Assembly: GCA_020721745.1 (NCBI GenBank)
Contig: DYMC01000173.1
Location: forward strand, 1-5,003
Length of the DNA stretch: 5,003 bases
DNA from: Lentisphaera sp.
GTDB taxonomy: Bacteria; Verrucomicrobiota; Lentisphaeria; Victivallales; GWF2-50-93
Direction of reading: 5' to 3'
The notes under the pieces are model-generated. The model was not told the DNA's origin. It saw nothing but the letters and a program-made list of their open reading frames with translations, and made no database searches. This document shows positions 1 through 4,968 of this stretch, piece after piece. The position numbers were made by a program, and so were the translations under genes. Each line of letters starts with the position of its first letter. Position 1 is the stretch's first letter.

Positions 1-2
1 CC

Positions 3-101
3 CGTGGCGATCGCGCCGTGCAGGCCTACGGCGCGACTGCGGCGGAGATACGGGACAACATAGATATTACGCCCGGCGTGGCTATGTGCGAGCTGGGCTG
101 A
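3..101 (+). CDS. C-terminal end of an unidentified protein (partial)
   Basis: An open frame enters from the left edge and ends at a TGA at 99-101, giving 32 residues that close with VAMCELG. About three quarters of its codons end in G or C, which favours this frame over the other plus-strand frames; one of those stops at 61-63. I do not recognise the fragment: it has no motif, membrane segment or repeat. It converges on the minus-strand toxin gene, whose stop lies only 7 bp away, with no clear terminator between them. It could still be non-coding, since a minus-strand frame is also open here and the piece is very short. Confidence 0.42.
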   Translation, partial: RGDRAVQAYGATAAEIRDNIDITPGVAMCELG

Positions 102-108
102 TCAACTC

Positions 109-378
109 TTATCTGAACAAGTCAGAATGTGTGCCTGTCCTCTCCAGACGAAGGAATTCAACATCAGTGCTGTAGATCAATATCCAGTCGGGTTCAATGT
201 GGCAGTCTCTGGAATCATTCCATATTCCGGACAAGGGGTGATCCTTGTATTTTTCCTCCAGCGCTCTTCCGGAGGCAAGCTGTCTTACGACGAGTTCAAG
301 TTTTGCCAAGTCCTTTCCACGTTTTCTCATTCGCTTGACATCGCGCAAAAACTGTGTGGTCTGAATTGGCTTCTTCAT
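109..378 (-). CDS. yafQ: YafQ-type mRNA interferase toxin (RelE superfamily)
   Basis: This 89-residue protein closely resembles the toxin YafQ, a ribosome-dependent endoribonuclease that cleaves mRNA in the A site and arrests translation until neutralised by its antitoxin. The diagnostic YafQ segments are present: YKDHPLSG (44-51), RDCHIEPDWILIY (57-69) and ERTGTHSDLF (79-88). By comparison with E. coli YafQ, the catalytic and RNA-contacting residues appear intact as H47, H60, D64, W65, H84 and F88, so the toxin is probably active. The N-terminal half is basic and helical, as in the family. The ATG overlaps the antitoxin stop as ATGA (375-378), and a weak AAGAG site lies about 6 bp upstream inside the antitoxin gene, so the toxin is probably translated by coupling. 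It is the last gene of its operon. The family call is secure; activity is inferred. Confidence 0.95.
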   Translation of the reverse strand: MKKPIQTTQFLRDVKRMRKRGKDLAKLELVVRQLASGRALEEKYKDHPLSGIWNDSRDCHIEPDWILIYSTDVEFLRLERTGTHSDLFR

Positions 379-629
379 TTCCAGCTCTTGAACATCGTGT
401 CAAGGTCGGTGAATTCCTGAACGTCCTCTCCGCGGCGGCTTTTCTTGAGAGTCGCTGCCGTCAGTTCATTGGGAACGTCCAGGCTGAAAGGAATTCCACG
501 GCGCAAAGTAATCTGCTGATAAAAAATTCTGATTGCTTCAGTCGGGCTGAGCCCGAGTTCATGAAGTATCCCTTCGGCCTGATGCTTGACGCTGGGCTCT
601 ATTCTTGCATGTATTATCGCTGTTTTCAT
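375..629 (-). CDS. dinJ: RelB/DinJ-family antitoxin
   Basis: This 84-residue protein is the likely antitoxin and transcriptional repressor for the YafQ-type toxin that follows it. Residues 2-10 (KTAIIHARI) form the expected beta strand of a ribbon-helix-helix DNA-binding domain, and about 13-27 and 29-44 the two helices. The family signature GIPFSLDVPNELT follows at 45-57. The charged C-terminal part (about 62-84) should wrap and inhibit the toxin. The start is well fixed: an in-frame TGA lies five codons upstream, and the alignment with DinJ begins close to this ATG. There is no convincing Shine-Dalgarno site. Instead the promoter lies so close that the transcript should begin at the ATG itself. 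Length and order (antitoxin first, 4-bp overlap with toxin) are typical. RelB and DinJ names overlap in this family, so the symbol is by analogy with the YafQ partner. Confidence 0.93.
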   Translation of the reverse strand: MKTAIIHARIEPSVKHQAEGILHELGLSPTEAIRIFYQQITLRRGIPFSLDVPNELTAATLKKSRRGEDVQEFTDLDTMFKSWK

Positions 630-635
630 GACACC

Positions 636-664
636 ACTGTATCACATATGAAACACATTGTCAA
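636..664 (-). promoter_or_regulatory. Promoter of the antitoxin-toxin operon, predicted leaderless
   Basis: Read on the minus strand, a perfect -35 box TTGACA (659-664) is followed after exactly 17 bp by TACAGT (636-641). TACAGT matches 4 of 6 -10 positions and is preceded by TG plus one base, an extended -10. Only 6 bp separate it from the antitoxin ATG (627-629), so the normal start point, about 7 bp downstream of the -10, falls on the A of the ATG. The whole promoter fits in the 37-bp gap after the small membrane protein gene. Confidence 0.8.
638..655. promoter_or_regulatory. Candidate antitoxin operator palindrome
   Basis: An 18-bp imperfect palindrome of pattern TGTnTCAnATnTGAnACA (14 of 18 positions symmetric, centred in CATATG) covers most of the promoter spacer and part of the -10 box. 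RelB/DinJ antitoxins bind short palindromes in their own promoters as ribbon-helix-helix dimers, so this is the natural site for autorepression by the antitoxin or the antitoxin-toxin complex. Binding is inferred from position and symmetry. Confidence 0.6.
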
Positions 665-666
665 AT

Positions 667-1020
667 TTATTCGGCGGATGGCTGCCGCCGCTCCTCGATC
701 TCGGCGCGGCGTATCGCCTCGCGGCAGAGCATGACGTAGTCGTAGAGCGCGACAAAAAATCTCGAGTCGGGATTTTGAATCGTGGACTCCAGTTCGAGCC
801 GCCGCTCATCGAACTTCTCCGCCTCATAGTAGTCCTTGGCCTCCAGCCTAGCGTCTATGCGTTGATAATGCTCCGCCCGGCTTCCGAACTTCGCCGCGCC
901 ATGGCGGACTACCAGCAGAATCGGAAGGCAAATCATAACCGCGATTATCAGCCCCGGTGGAAACAGGCGCAGGAGCAGAATTCGCAGCATGCCTAGAACT
1001 ACGTCGAGATAGTATCTCAT
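667..1020 (-). CDS. Small membrane-anchored protein of unknown function
   Basis: This 117-residue protein matches no family I recognise. Residues about 5-38 are strongly hydrophobic: a stretch at 5-20 and a second at 22-38, split by PPG (21-23), giving one long or two short membrane segments. The remainder (about 40-117) is soluble-looking, very rich in Glu, Arg, Lys and aromatic residues, and probably helical. The ATG overlaps the stop of the M48 peptidase gene as ATGA (1017-1020), with an AGAGG site 5 bp upstream, so it is almost certainly translated with the peptidase and is a candidate partner, adaptor or substrate for it. It is the last gene of the five-gene operon; no terminator is seen before the toxin-antitoxin promoter, whose -35 box begins 3 bp after its stop. 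The open frame and coupling make it a real gene; its role is unknown. Confidence 0.75.
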   Translation of the reverse strand: MRYYLDVVLGMLRILLLRLFPPGLIIAVMICLPILLVVRHGAAKFGSRAEHYQRIDARLEAKDYYEAEKFDERRLELESTIQNPDSRFFVALYDYVMLCREAIRRAEIEERRQPSAE

Positions 1021-1982
1021 GCTCGCCTCTCAAGTTTCTTTGTGATCCGCTCCCGTCTTTGCGATAGATACGGATGCGTCCGCAAGACCTCCTCCTTGAA
1101 CGAATGATCCTCGTACATGAGTGATGCCTCAAAATCAAGGTAGCGCAGGAGCTCCCTGCCCCAGCCTAGCTCGACGGCGAAGTCGTCCGCGCGAAATTCG
1201 CAGGCACGATCTACCAGACGTGCAATCCAGCCGGATCCGGTGAGATTGCCGAAATGACGTGCAAACCAGTCTTTGTCCATGGTGTGGCAAAAGATAATTA
1301 TGCGCCCAAAAAAGAAAATAACCGACCACAATAATCCTCCAAAGAAGAAAACCGAACCGACAATAATAAACATACCAATCCCGTTGCGGTCACTATATGC
1401 GTCCATCGCGCAAGCCCAGAAAATCAAGACCAAAGGGATTAAAAACAAGAACAGCACGAACCTCTTGATCAGCATGGAGTCCAGCATTTTGATGCTGTCT
1501 CCATAATGAAGATGGCCAATTTCATGCGCCATCACTCCTCCAATTATTCCGTCGTCCCATCTCAGAATGCCTGAATTGACTATCAGCGTGTCGTTCCCAA
1601 GCATCGCGGCATTCTCTGTTGGATCTTCCGTTACCCAGAGATGAACAGGGCGGAGCTTCTTTCCGGTCTTTCTCTTGTAGTCTTCCGCAATCCTTTCAAG
1701 GACAGCCCCGATCTTGGTTCTCTCCAGAGTCGTCGCCGTGCGCATGTTATCCCACACCTTGATCATCCATGCATGGATCCCGGAGCGGTTGAAGGCTAAT
1801 ATCGAAAAAAAGACCAGCAAGTACCAAGGCCAGCTGTCGATGCACCATTCAAGCAGCGCAAAATTCTCGCAAAATGAACGCGGCAGGCCGCCCCAGTGGA
1901 TGAAGTGCCAGCAATAGACACTGATAATGATGCTGCCCATCCACACAAAATATGTTAAAACAAAATCAATGGCCATTATCAT
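1017..1982 (-). CDS. Membrane zinc metallopeptidase, M48 family (HtpX-like)
   Basis: This 321-residue protein is an integral-membrane zinc protease of the M48 (HtpX/Ste24) type. The zinc motif HEIGH is at 153-157 (ligands H153 and H157, catalytic E154), and the usual distal part CEFRADDFAVELG (261-273) supplies the third ligand, E262. The ending THPYLSQRRERI (302-313) is the conserved M48 THPxxxxRxxRL-like segment. Four hydrophobic segments lie at about 5-26, 51-64, 174-192 and 202-231; two sit between HEIGH and the distal Glu, as in HtpX. The active site should face the cytoplasm. Family members degrade or clip membrane proteins in quality control. The start at 1982 is chosen because GGAGGT (1989-1994) lies 6 bp upstream and the ATG forms an ATGA overlap with the coupling-protein stop. 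A longer frame back to 2189 only overwrites that gene. Unusually, it sits inside a mobilization-type operon, and it looks less GC-rich and richer in Phe and Ile than its upstream neighbour. Substrate unknown. Confidence 0.92.
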   Translation of the reverse strand: MIMAIDFVLTYFVWMGSIIISVYCWHFIHWGGLPRSFCENFALLEWCIDSWPWYLLVFFSILAFNRSGIHAWMIKVWDNMRTATTLERTKIGAVLERIAEDYKRKTGKKLRPVHLWVTEDPTENAAMLGNDTLIVNSGILRWDDGIIGGVMAHEIGHLHYGDSIKMLDSMLIKRFVLFLFLIPLVLIFWACAMDAYSDRNGIGMFIIVGSVFFFGGLLWSVIFFFGRIIIFCHTMDKDWFARHFGNLTGSGWIARLVDRACEFRADDFAVELGWGRELLRYLDFEASLMYEDHSFKEEVLRTHPYLSQRRERITKKLERRA

Positions 1983-3355
1983 GAGAGCACCTCCACTTTC
2001 ACACGTTCCAGCGTCGGCGGCGATGTGCACTTCGACGAAACGAAGGCCTCCCCGGCCGAAAGCCCGTTCTTTATCTCGTCCGGATGCACCAGATATTCGC
2101 GCGTCGCCCTCTGGCTCCCCTTGTCCATGCTCCCCGTGCGGAAGTCGATCTGGCGCGTCGTCTCGACGCTCTCCCGCGTCCCTATCCACGCGGAGAGCTC
2201 CTCCGCGTCCTTGGGGCTGTTGACCCGGTGCACAAACAGCGTGTTTATGCAGTTCAGCACCTGCCCCTTGAACTCGCGTCCGCCGCGCGCCAGGTCGTCA
2301 AGCCCCTGCGTCCCTAATATGCCATGCACACCTTTTCCGCGCCCCATGTTGATCAGGTTCAAGACCGGCTCGCCCGCGAATATCGAAAATTCGTCGAATA
2401 TGCAGAACACCGGCCGCCGGCCGGCGTTCCTCTCGATGGTCGCCTTTATGTCGTTGATTACAAGTTTCCCCAGCAGAGAGCTGAACGAAGGATAGCGCAA
2501 TGCGGGAAGCGCGAAGAACATCACGCCCCCGGAGGACAGGACATCCGAAAGGCGGACCGCGCCGGCCTCCGCGCACAGGTTCCGCCCCAGCTCGCTGCCG
2601 GAAAGCGTCTCCAGATGCGCCTGCAGGCCTTTGAGCTCGTCGATCTTCGTCTCCCCCCGCCTCTTCACCTCGGACATCAGATTTTCATCCTTCAGGCTTC
2701 GCGCCTCCTTCACCAGCTCCGCATAGTCCAGAAGCCGGATCACGTCCGGCAGCGCAAAACCACCCCCGCGCTTCCGCAGAAGACGGAAGACGGTCTGCAG
2801 GTAGACTTCCGACAGGCTCCGGTAGTAGTCGCTTTCCCACTCCTTTAATGCAATTATCTTGTCCTTCAGCTCTGTCTCGCCTCCCGCCGAGAGAAAATCA
2901 TACTTGCAGCAGTCCGCGCAGTTGAACCCGTGGAACTCCCGCCCCGATTCCTCGGCCTCCCTCCGGATCCACTCGATGTGCGCCTCGTCCGGCTTCCCGT
3001 CTATGGCGATCACAGGGTAGCCCCGGCGGATCGCACGTCGGTAGAAATGCCGAAGCGACGTGGTCTTCCCGCTCCCGGTCGTCCCGACTATCAGAAGCAT
3101 CCGGTTCAGCCAGGAATCCGGGACAATGAATCGCCCGCGCGTACCGGAGCCCAGTTCGCTCCCGCCCCTGTCCTCCTCGGCCTCCCGCGCCGCGCCCCCG
3201 GCCGTCAACGGCGGCGCCGCAAGCCTGCTCACGGCCAGCTCCACAATCCACCAGGCGACCGCCGCCGCAAACAGGCTTCCCCCCTCCACCATGCGCCCCG
3301 CCGCCATCAGGAGGACCGCCGCCGCCACAACCAGCCCTTGCACTACTTCCCCCAT
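1979..3355 (-). CDS. TraD/VirD4-like conjugative coupling ATPase
   Basis: This 458-residue protein resembles type IV coupling proteins, the hexameric inner-membrane ATPases that recruit relaxase-bound DNA and pass it to a secretion channel. Two hydrophobic segments at about 5-20 and 26-42 anchor the N-terminus. Walker A is GTTGSGKT (91-98, K97), and the following strand IAIDGKPDEAH (117-126 region) is typical. Walker B is PVFCIFDEF (315-323, D321 and E322). Then come GRGKGVHGILGTQGLDDL (338-355) and the NTLFVHRVNSPKDAEELSAWIGTRE segment (371-395), characteristic of the TraD/TraG C-terminal motor half. Residues 160-270 would hold the all-alpha domain. It is much shorter than F TraD or VirD4 and lacks a long C-terminal tail. 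The ATG at 3355 has GAGGT 6 bp upstream; a GTG at 3382 is possible but has no good site. It overlaps the upstream gene by 13 bp and the peptidase gene by 4 bp. A cysteine cluster CADCC (146-150) is unusual. Confidence 0.9.
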   Translation of the reverse strand: MGEVVQGLVVAAAVLLMAAGRMVEGGSLFAAAVAWWIVELAVSRLAAPPLTAGGAAREAEEDRGGSELGSGTRGRFIVPDSWLNRMLLIVGTTGSGKTTSLRHFYRRAIRRGYPVIAIDGKPDEAHIEWIRREAEESGREFHGFNCADCCKYDFLSAGGETELKDKIIALKEWESDYYRSLSEVYLQTVFRLLRKRGGGFALPDVIRLLDYAELVKEARSLKDENLMSEVKRRGETKIDELKGLQAHLETLSGSELGRNLCAEAGAVRLSDVLSSGGVMFFALPALRYPSFSSLLGKLVINDIKATIERNAGRRPVFCIFDEFSIFAGEPVLNLINMGRGKGVHGILGTQGLDDLARGGREFKGQVLNCINTLFVHRVNSPKDAEELSAWIGTRESVETTRQIDFRTGSMDKGSQRATREYLVHPDEIKNGLSAGEAFVSSKCTSPPTLERVKVEVLS

Positions 3356-3945
3356 TGCCTTACCTCGAATTGCTCGTCGCACTCGGTCAGACGACGCAGG
3401 TACGCCACGTTCTCCGCCGGAGTGTAGTATATGACCTTCTTCATCTCCAGATCCTGCCGGTAGCCGTTCAGAATCTTCTGCATCCTCCCCAGCGTCTTCC
3501 TCGTCAGCTCCAGTTCAACCGCCGTCTTCTCCGCGCCCCTCCGGAACACTAGATCGGGCAGGTGCCCGATCGAGGAGGAGAAGCCCCCGGATGCGCTCAG
3601 CGCGTCCCTCAGCAGCTCCCGTTCGGTGATGAACTCCCAGCCCGCGAACTCCCCGCGCATAAGCTCCAGGCACAGCGAAACGAGCGCGACCGAATGCGAA
3701 TACTTCGACAGGCTCATATCCCCGGCGACCGTCATTCCGTGCTCCCTCGCATATTTCCCGCTCACCCGGTAGAGCTTCTTCCGCATCACGCCAGCGCTAG
3801 TATCGAGCTCCCCGGACTTCACCAGACGATCCGCAACGGCGTAGGCGCGCGGAATCCCGCACCCCAGGAACGCAGAAAGGTGCTCCACCAGGACAAATCC
3901 CATCCGCCCCACAAAATTCAATGCCGCCGCGTCCCGCTCCGTCAT
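3343..3945 (-). CDS. Replication-relaxation (Replic_Relax)-like winged-helix protein
   Basis: This 200-residue protein has the layout of the replication-relaxation family, found on plasmids and mobile elements and often next to coupling-type ATPases. Residues 1-70 look like a winged helix-turn-helix: helices around 4-13, 18-28 and 32-44, then a wing with KKLYRVSGKYARE (56-68). A helix begins at YSHSVALVSLCLEL (82-95). The C-terminal half shows ITERELLRD (106-114), LPDLVFRRG (129-137), VELELTRK (143-150) and a helix GRMQKILNGYRQD (153-165) before a strand VIYYTP (171-176). D131, E144, E146 and K150 would fit a PD-(D/E)xK-type nuclease fold, though activity is only inferred. The ATG forms an ATGA overlap with the upstream gene and has AAGGAGG (3950-3956) 4 bp before it. 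It probably helps process the element's DNA at its origin. The family assignment is from remembered sequence features, so moderate. Confidence 0.72.
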   Translation of the reverse strand: MTERDAAALNFVGRMGFVLVEHLSAFLGCGIPRAYAVADRLVKSGELDTSAGVMRKKLYRVSGKYAREHGMTVAGDMSLSKYSHSVALVSLCLELMRGEFAGWEFITERELLRDALSASGGFSSSIGHLPDLVFRRGAEKTAVELELTRKTLGRMQKILNGYRQDLEMKKVIYYTPAENVAYLRRLTECDEQFEVRQWGK

Positions 3946-4478
3946 TTGGCCTCCTTCGCGATGATCTCACGGATCATCGCCTCGACATCCCATTTCTCGG
4001 CATAGTCGTTCGCTATGTAGTATTTTTTGCTGCACGCGCTGCCCTCCGTCGCAAGGCACAGACCCGGCTTGCTCGTTACGTTTTGCGGTGTCCAGCCCTC
4101 GCCATCGAAAGAAAAAACAGCCTGTCCCCCCTCCGGCCAAAGCCGCCCCTCGCAGAGCTTTTCCCACGCAGAGATGTTTATGCCGCTCCACTTCCATGCG
4201 CGTTGTCCTGTCACCTTCTCCGCAACACCGGAAAAAATCCGAGTTAATTTCTGCATTTTTTCTCCTTCGGTGCTGTGGCTCTCGCTCCACTCTTTTTTCG
4301 CGTCGTCCAGCACACCATCGAATTCGGGCACCCTTGATCGCCCTGCAAGCCTCATTCGGCGACTCTCAAATACGGCTTCGAGTATCAGATCCTTCATCGT
4401 TTTTCGTTGATATTTTGCTTCCTCTTGTATCAGCTTTTTTTGTTCGGCACTTGTTGTGATGACAATTCTTTCTTCCAT
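3942..4478 (-). CDS. Ribbon-helix-helix-like DNA-binding protein with unknown C-terminal domain
   Basis: This 178-residue protein opens the operon. Residues 2-9 (EERIVITT) can form the beta strand, and about 11-22 and 26-38 the two helices, of a ribbon-helix-helix (Arc/MetJ/MobC-like) domain; such proteins serve as relaxosome accessory factors or autorepressors. A charged linker (about 45-75) follows. The C-terminal part (about 75-178) is rich in Trp and Gly with segments such as GQAVFSFDGEGW (118-129) and KKYYIANDYAEKWDVEAMI (151-169); I do not recognise this fold. The start is supported by GGAG (4486-4489) 7 bp upstream and by a promoter just beyond. By position it is the best candidate to bind the palindromic region to its right and to regulate its own operon. 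It could alternatively be a plain regulator with no role in transfer. Confidence 0.75.
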   Translation of the reverse strand: MEERIVITTSAEQKKLIQEEAKYQRKTMKDLILEAVFESRRMRLAGRSRVPEFDGVLDDAKKEWSESHSTEGEKMQKLTRIFSGVAEKVTGQRAWKWSGINISAWEKLCEGRLWPEGGQAVFSFDGEGWTPQNVTSKPGLCLATEGSACSKKYYIANDYAEKWDVEAMIREIIAKEAK

Positions 4479-4485
4479 TTTTTTT

Positions 4486-4489
4486 CTCC
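4486..4489 (-). promoter_or_regulatory. Ribosome binding site of the first operon gene
   Basis: GGAG on the minus strand stands 7 bp (all A) before the ATG at 4476-4478. It supports that start, and the A-run should keep the site unstructured. Confidence 0.6.
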
Positions 4490-4511
4490 GTGTGTTTGTT
4501 TGGTGTAGTGT

Positions 4512-4539
4512 ATTTTATACCTTATTTTTTTACTTGCAA
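4512..4539 (-). promoter_or_regulatory. Promoter of the five-gene operon
   Basis: On the minus strand, TTGCAA (4534-4539, 4 of 6 -35 positions) and TAAAAT (4512-4517, 5 of 6 -10 positions) are separated by 16 bp. Transcription would start near 4505 and leave a leader of about 27 bases with the GGAG site. The -35 lies in the perfect palindrome CTTGCAAG (4533-4540). An imperfect inverted repeat GGTGTA/TATACC (4502-4507 and 4516-4521) overlaps the -10 and could be an operator for the ribbon-helix-helix-like first gene product. A-runs upstream could act as an UP element. Confidence 0.6.
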
Positions 4540-4540
4540 G

Positions 4541-4569
4541 TTTTTTTCGTATTTTTTTTGTTTTTTTTT
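4541..4569. other. T-rich tracts behind the operon promoter (possible bent DNA or UP element)
   Basis: Three runs of seven to nine T (4541-4547, 4552-4559, 4561-4569) sit directly upstream of the -35 box on the promoter's non-transcribed side, with another at 4525-4530 in the spacer. The run centres are about 10-11 bp apart, close to one helical turn, so the DNA may be intrinsically curved. On the minus strand these are A-tracts, in the usual place for an UP element. Confidence 0.45.
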
Positions 4570-4745
4570 AGAGTGGATGGGGTCTGGGGAAATGGAGAGA
4601 CAACGCCGCACAGCGGTTTTCAAATGCACCCCACGTCATGTAGAAAATCTTTCCTTCCCCAGATAACACCATACTTTTCTTTGTTTTGTTCTGTTTCCTC
4701 TTTTGATTTGCTCTTCTTCTCTTTCATCTTTCTGGCATCTTTTAA

Positions 4746-4861
4746 GCCTCCCGCCCGCCATACCTTTTAGTTCCGCCTTTGCTCCCTGCCCTAACCCTCG
4801 TTTAGAGGGTTAGGGCAGGGACAAAAAAGGCGGAACAGCACTGAAAAAGCGGGCGGGAGGC
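4746..4861. repeat. Compound 116-bp palindrome with three nested perfect arms
   Basis: Outer arms GCCTCCCGCCCGC (4746-4758) and its exact complement (4849-4861) give 13 bp. Middle arms GTTCCGCCTTT (4770-4780) and 4826-4836 give 11 bp. Inner arms TCCCTGCCCTAACCCTC (4783-4799) and 4805-4821 give 17 bp around the 5-base loop GTTTA. The arms are separated by internal loops of 11-12 bases (outer to middle) and 2-4 bases (middle to inner). As single-stranded DNA or RNA this would fold into one long, very stable hairpin. No U-run follows on either strand, so it does not look like an intrinsic terminator. Likely roles are an oriT inverted repeat, a single-strand origin or a recombination site. Confidence 0.9.
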
Positions 4862-4887
4862 GGCTCCGTCCAGTTTAGCTACCCTTT

Positions 4888-4968
4888 TCCCTGCATTTTT
4901 CTTCCAGATAAGAGCCTTTGCAGCCCTGCCGCCCGTAGCCTGTAGCCTCTCCCTGCATTGGACTTCCA
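4888..4968 (+). repeat. Imperfect direct repeats containing TCCCTGC (iteron-like)
   Basis: CCCTGCATT plus three variable bases plus CTTCCA occurs at 4889-4906 and again at 4951-4968, 62 bp apart and identical at 15 of 18 positions. TCCCTGC begins both copies (4888-4894 and 4950-4956), recurs in the palindrome arms (4783-4789, and inverted at 4815-4821), and a near copy GCCCTGC is at 4923-4929. Spaced copies of one short word fit binding sites for a replication or mobilization protein; with so few copies this stays tentative. Confidence 0.5.

Noticed and set aside
127..734. Plus-strand frames opposite the toxin-antitoxin genes
   Set aside because: They lie antisense to two unmistakable family members and show no recognisable features.
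1983..2189. N-terminal extension of the peptidase frame by 69 residues
   Set aside because: It overlaps the coupling-ATPase gene in another frame, has no peptidase-like or membrane sequence, and a strong GGAGGT site with an ATGA junction marks the ATG at 1982.
3356..3382. Nine-residue longer coupling ATPase starting at a GTG
   Set aside because: No Shine-Dalgarno site precedes the GTG, whereas the ATG at 3355 has GAGGT at 6 bp and the hydrophobic N-terminus begins just after it.
2025..3434. Long plus-strand open frames opposite the coupling ATPase and its neighbour
   Set aside because: They are Pro/Arg-rich shadows of GC-rich minus-strand coding sequence; the minus strand carries clear conserved motifs.
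4605..4620. CCGC-ACA-GCGG-TTTT as a plus-strand terminator
   Set aside because: The 4-bp stem and four T residues are too weak, and no plus-strand gene ends just before it.
4620..4727. Minus-strand 35-residue frame beginning MKEKKSKS and ending in VGCI
   Set aside because: It is a low-complexity Lys/Glu product of the purine-rich strand with no good ribosome site; I could not separate it from chance.
4456..4770. Plus-strand 104-residue Phe-rich frame
   Set aside because: It is a translation of the T-rich and pyrimidine-rich tract, overlaps the operon promoter, and shows no domain.
4783..4828. Inner hairpin as an intrinsic terminator
   Set aside because: The stem is followed by ACAAAAAA on the plus strand and by GCAAAGG on the minus strand, with no T-run on either side.
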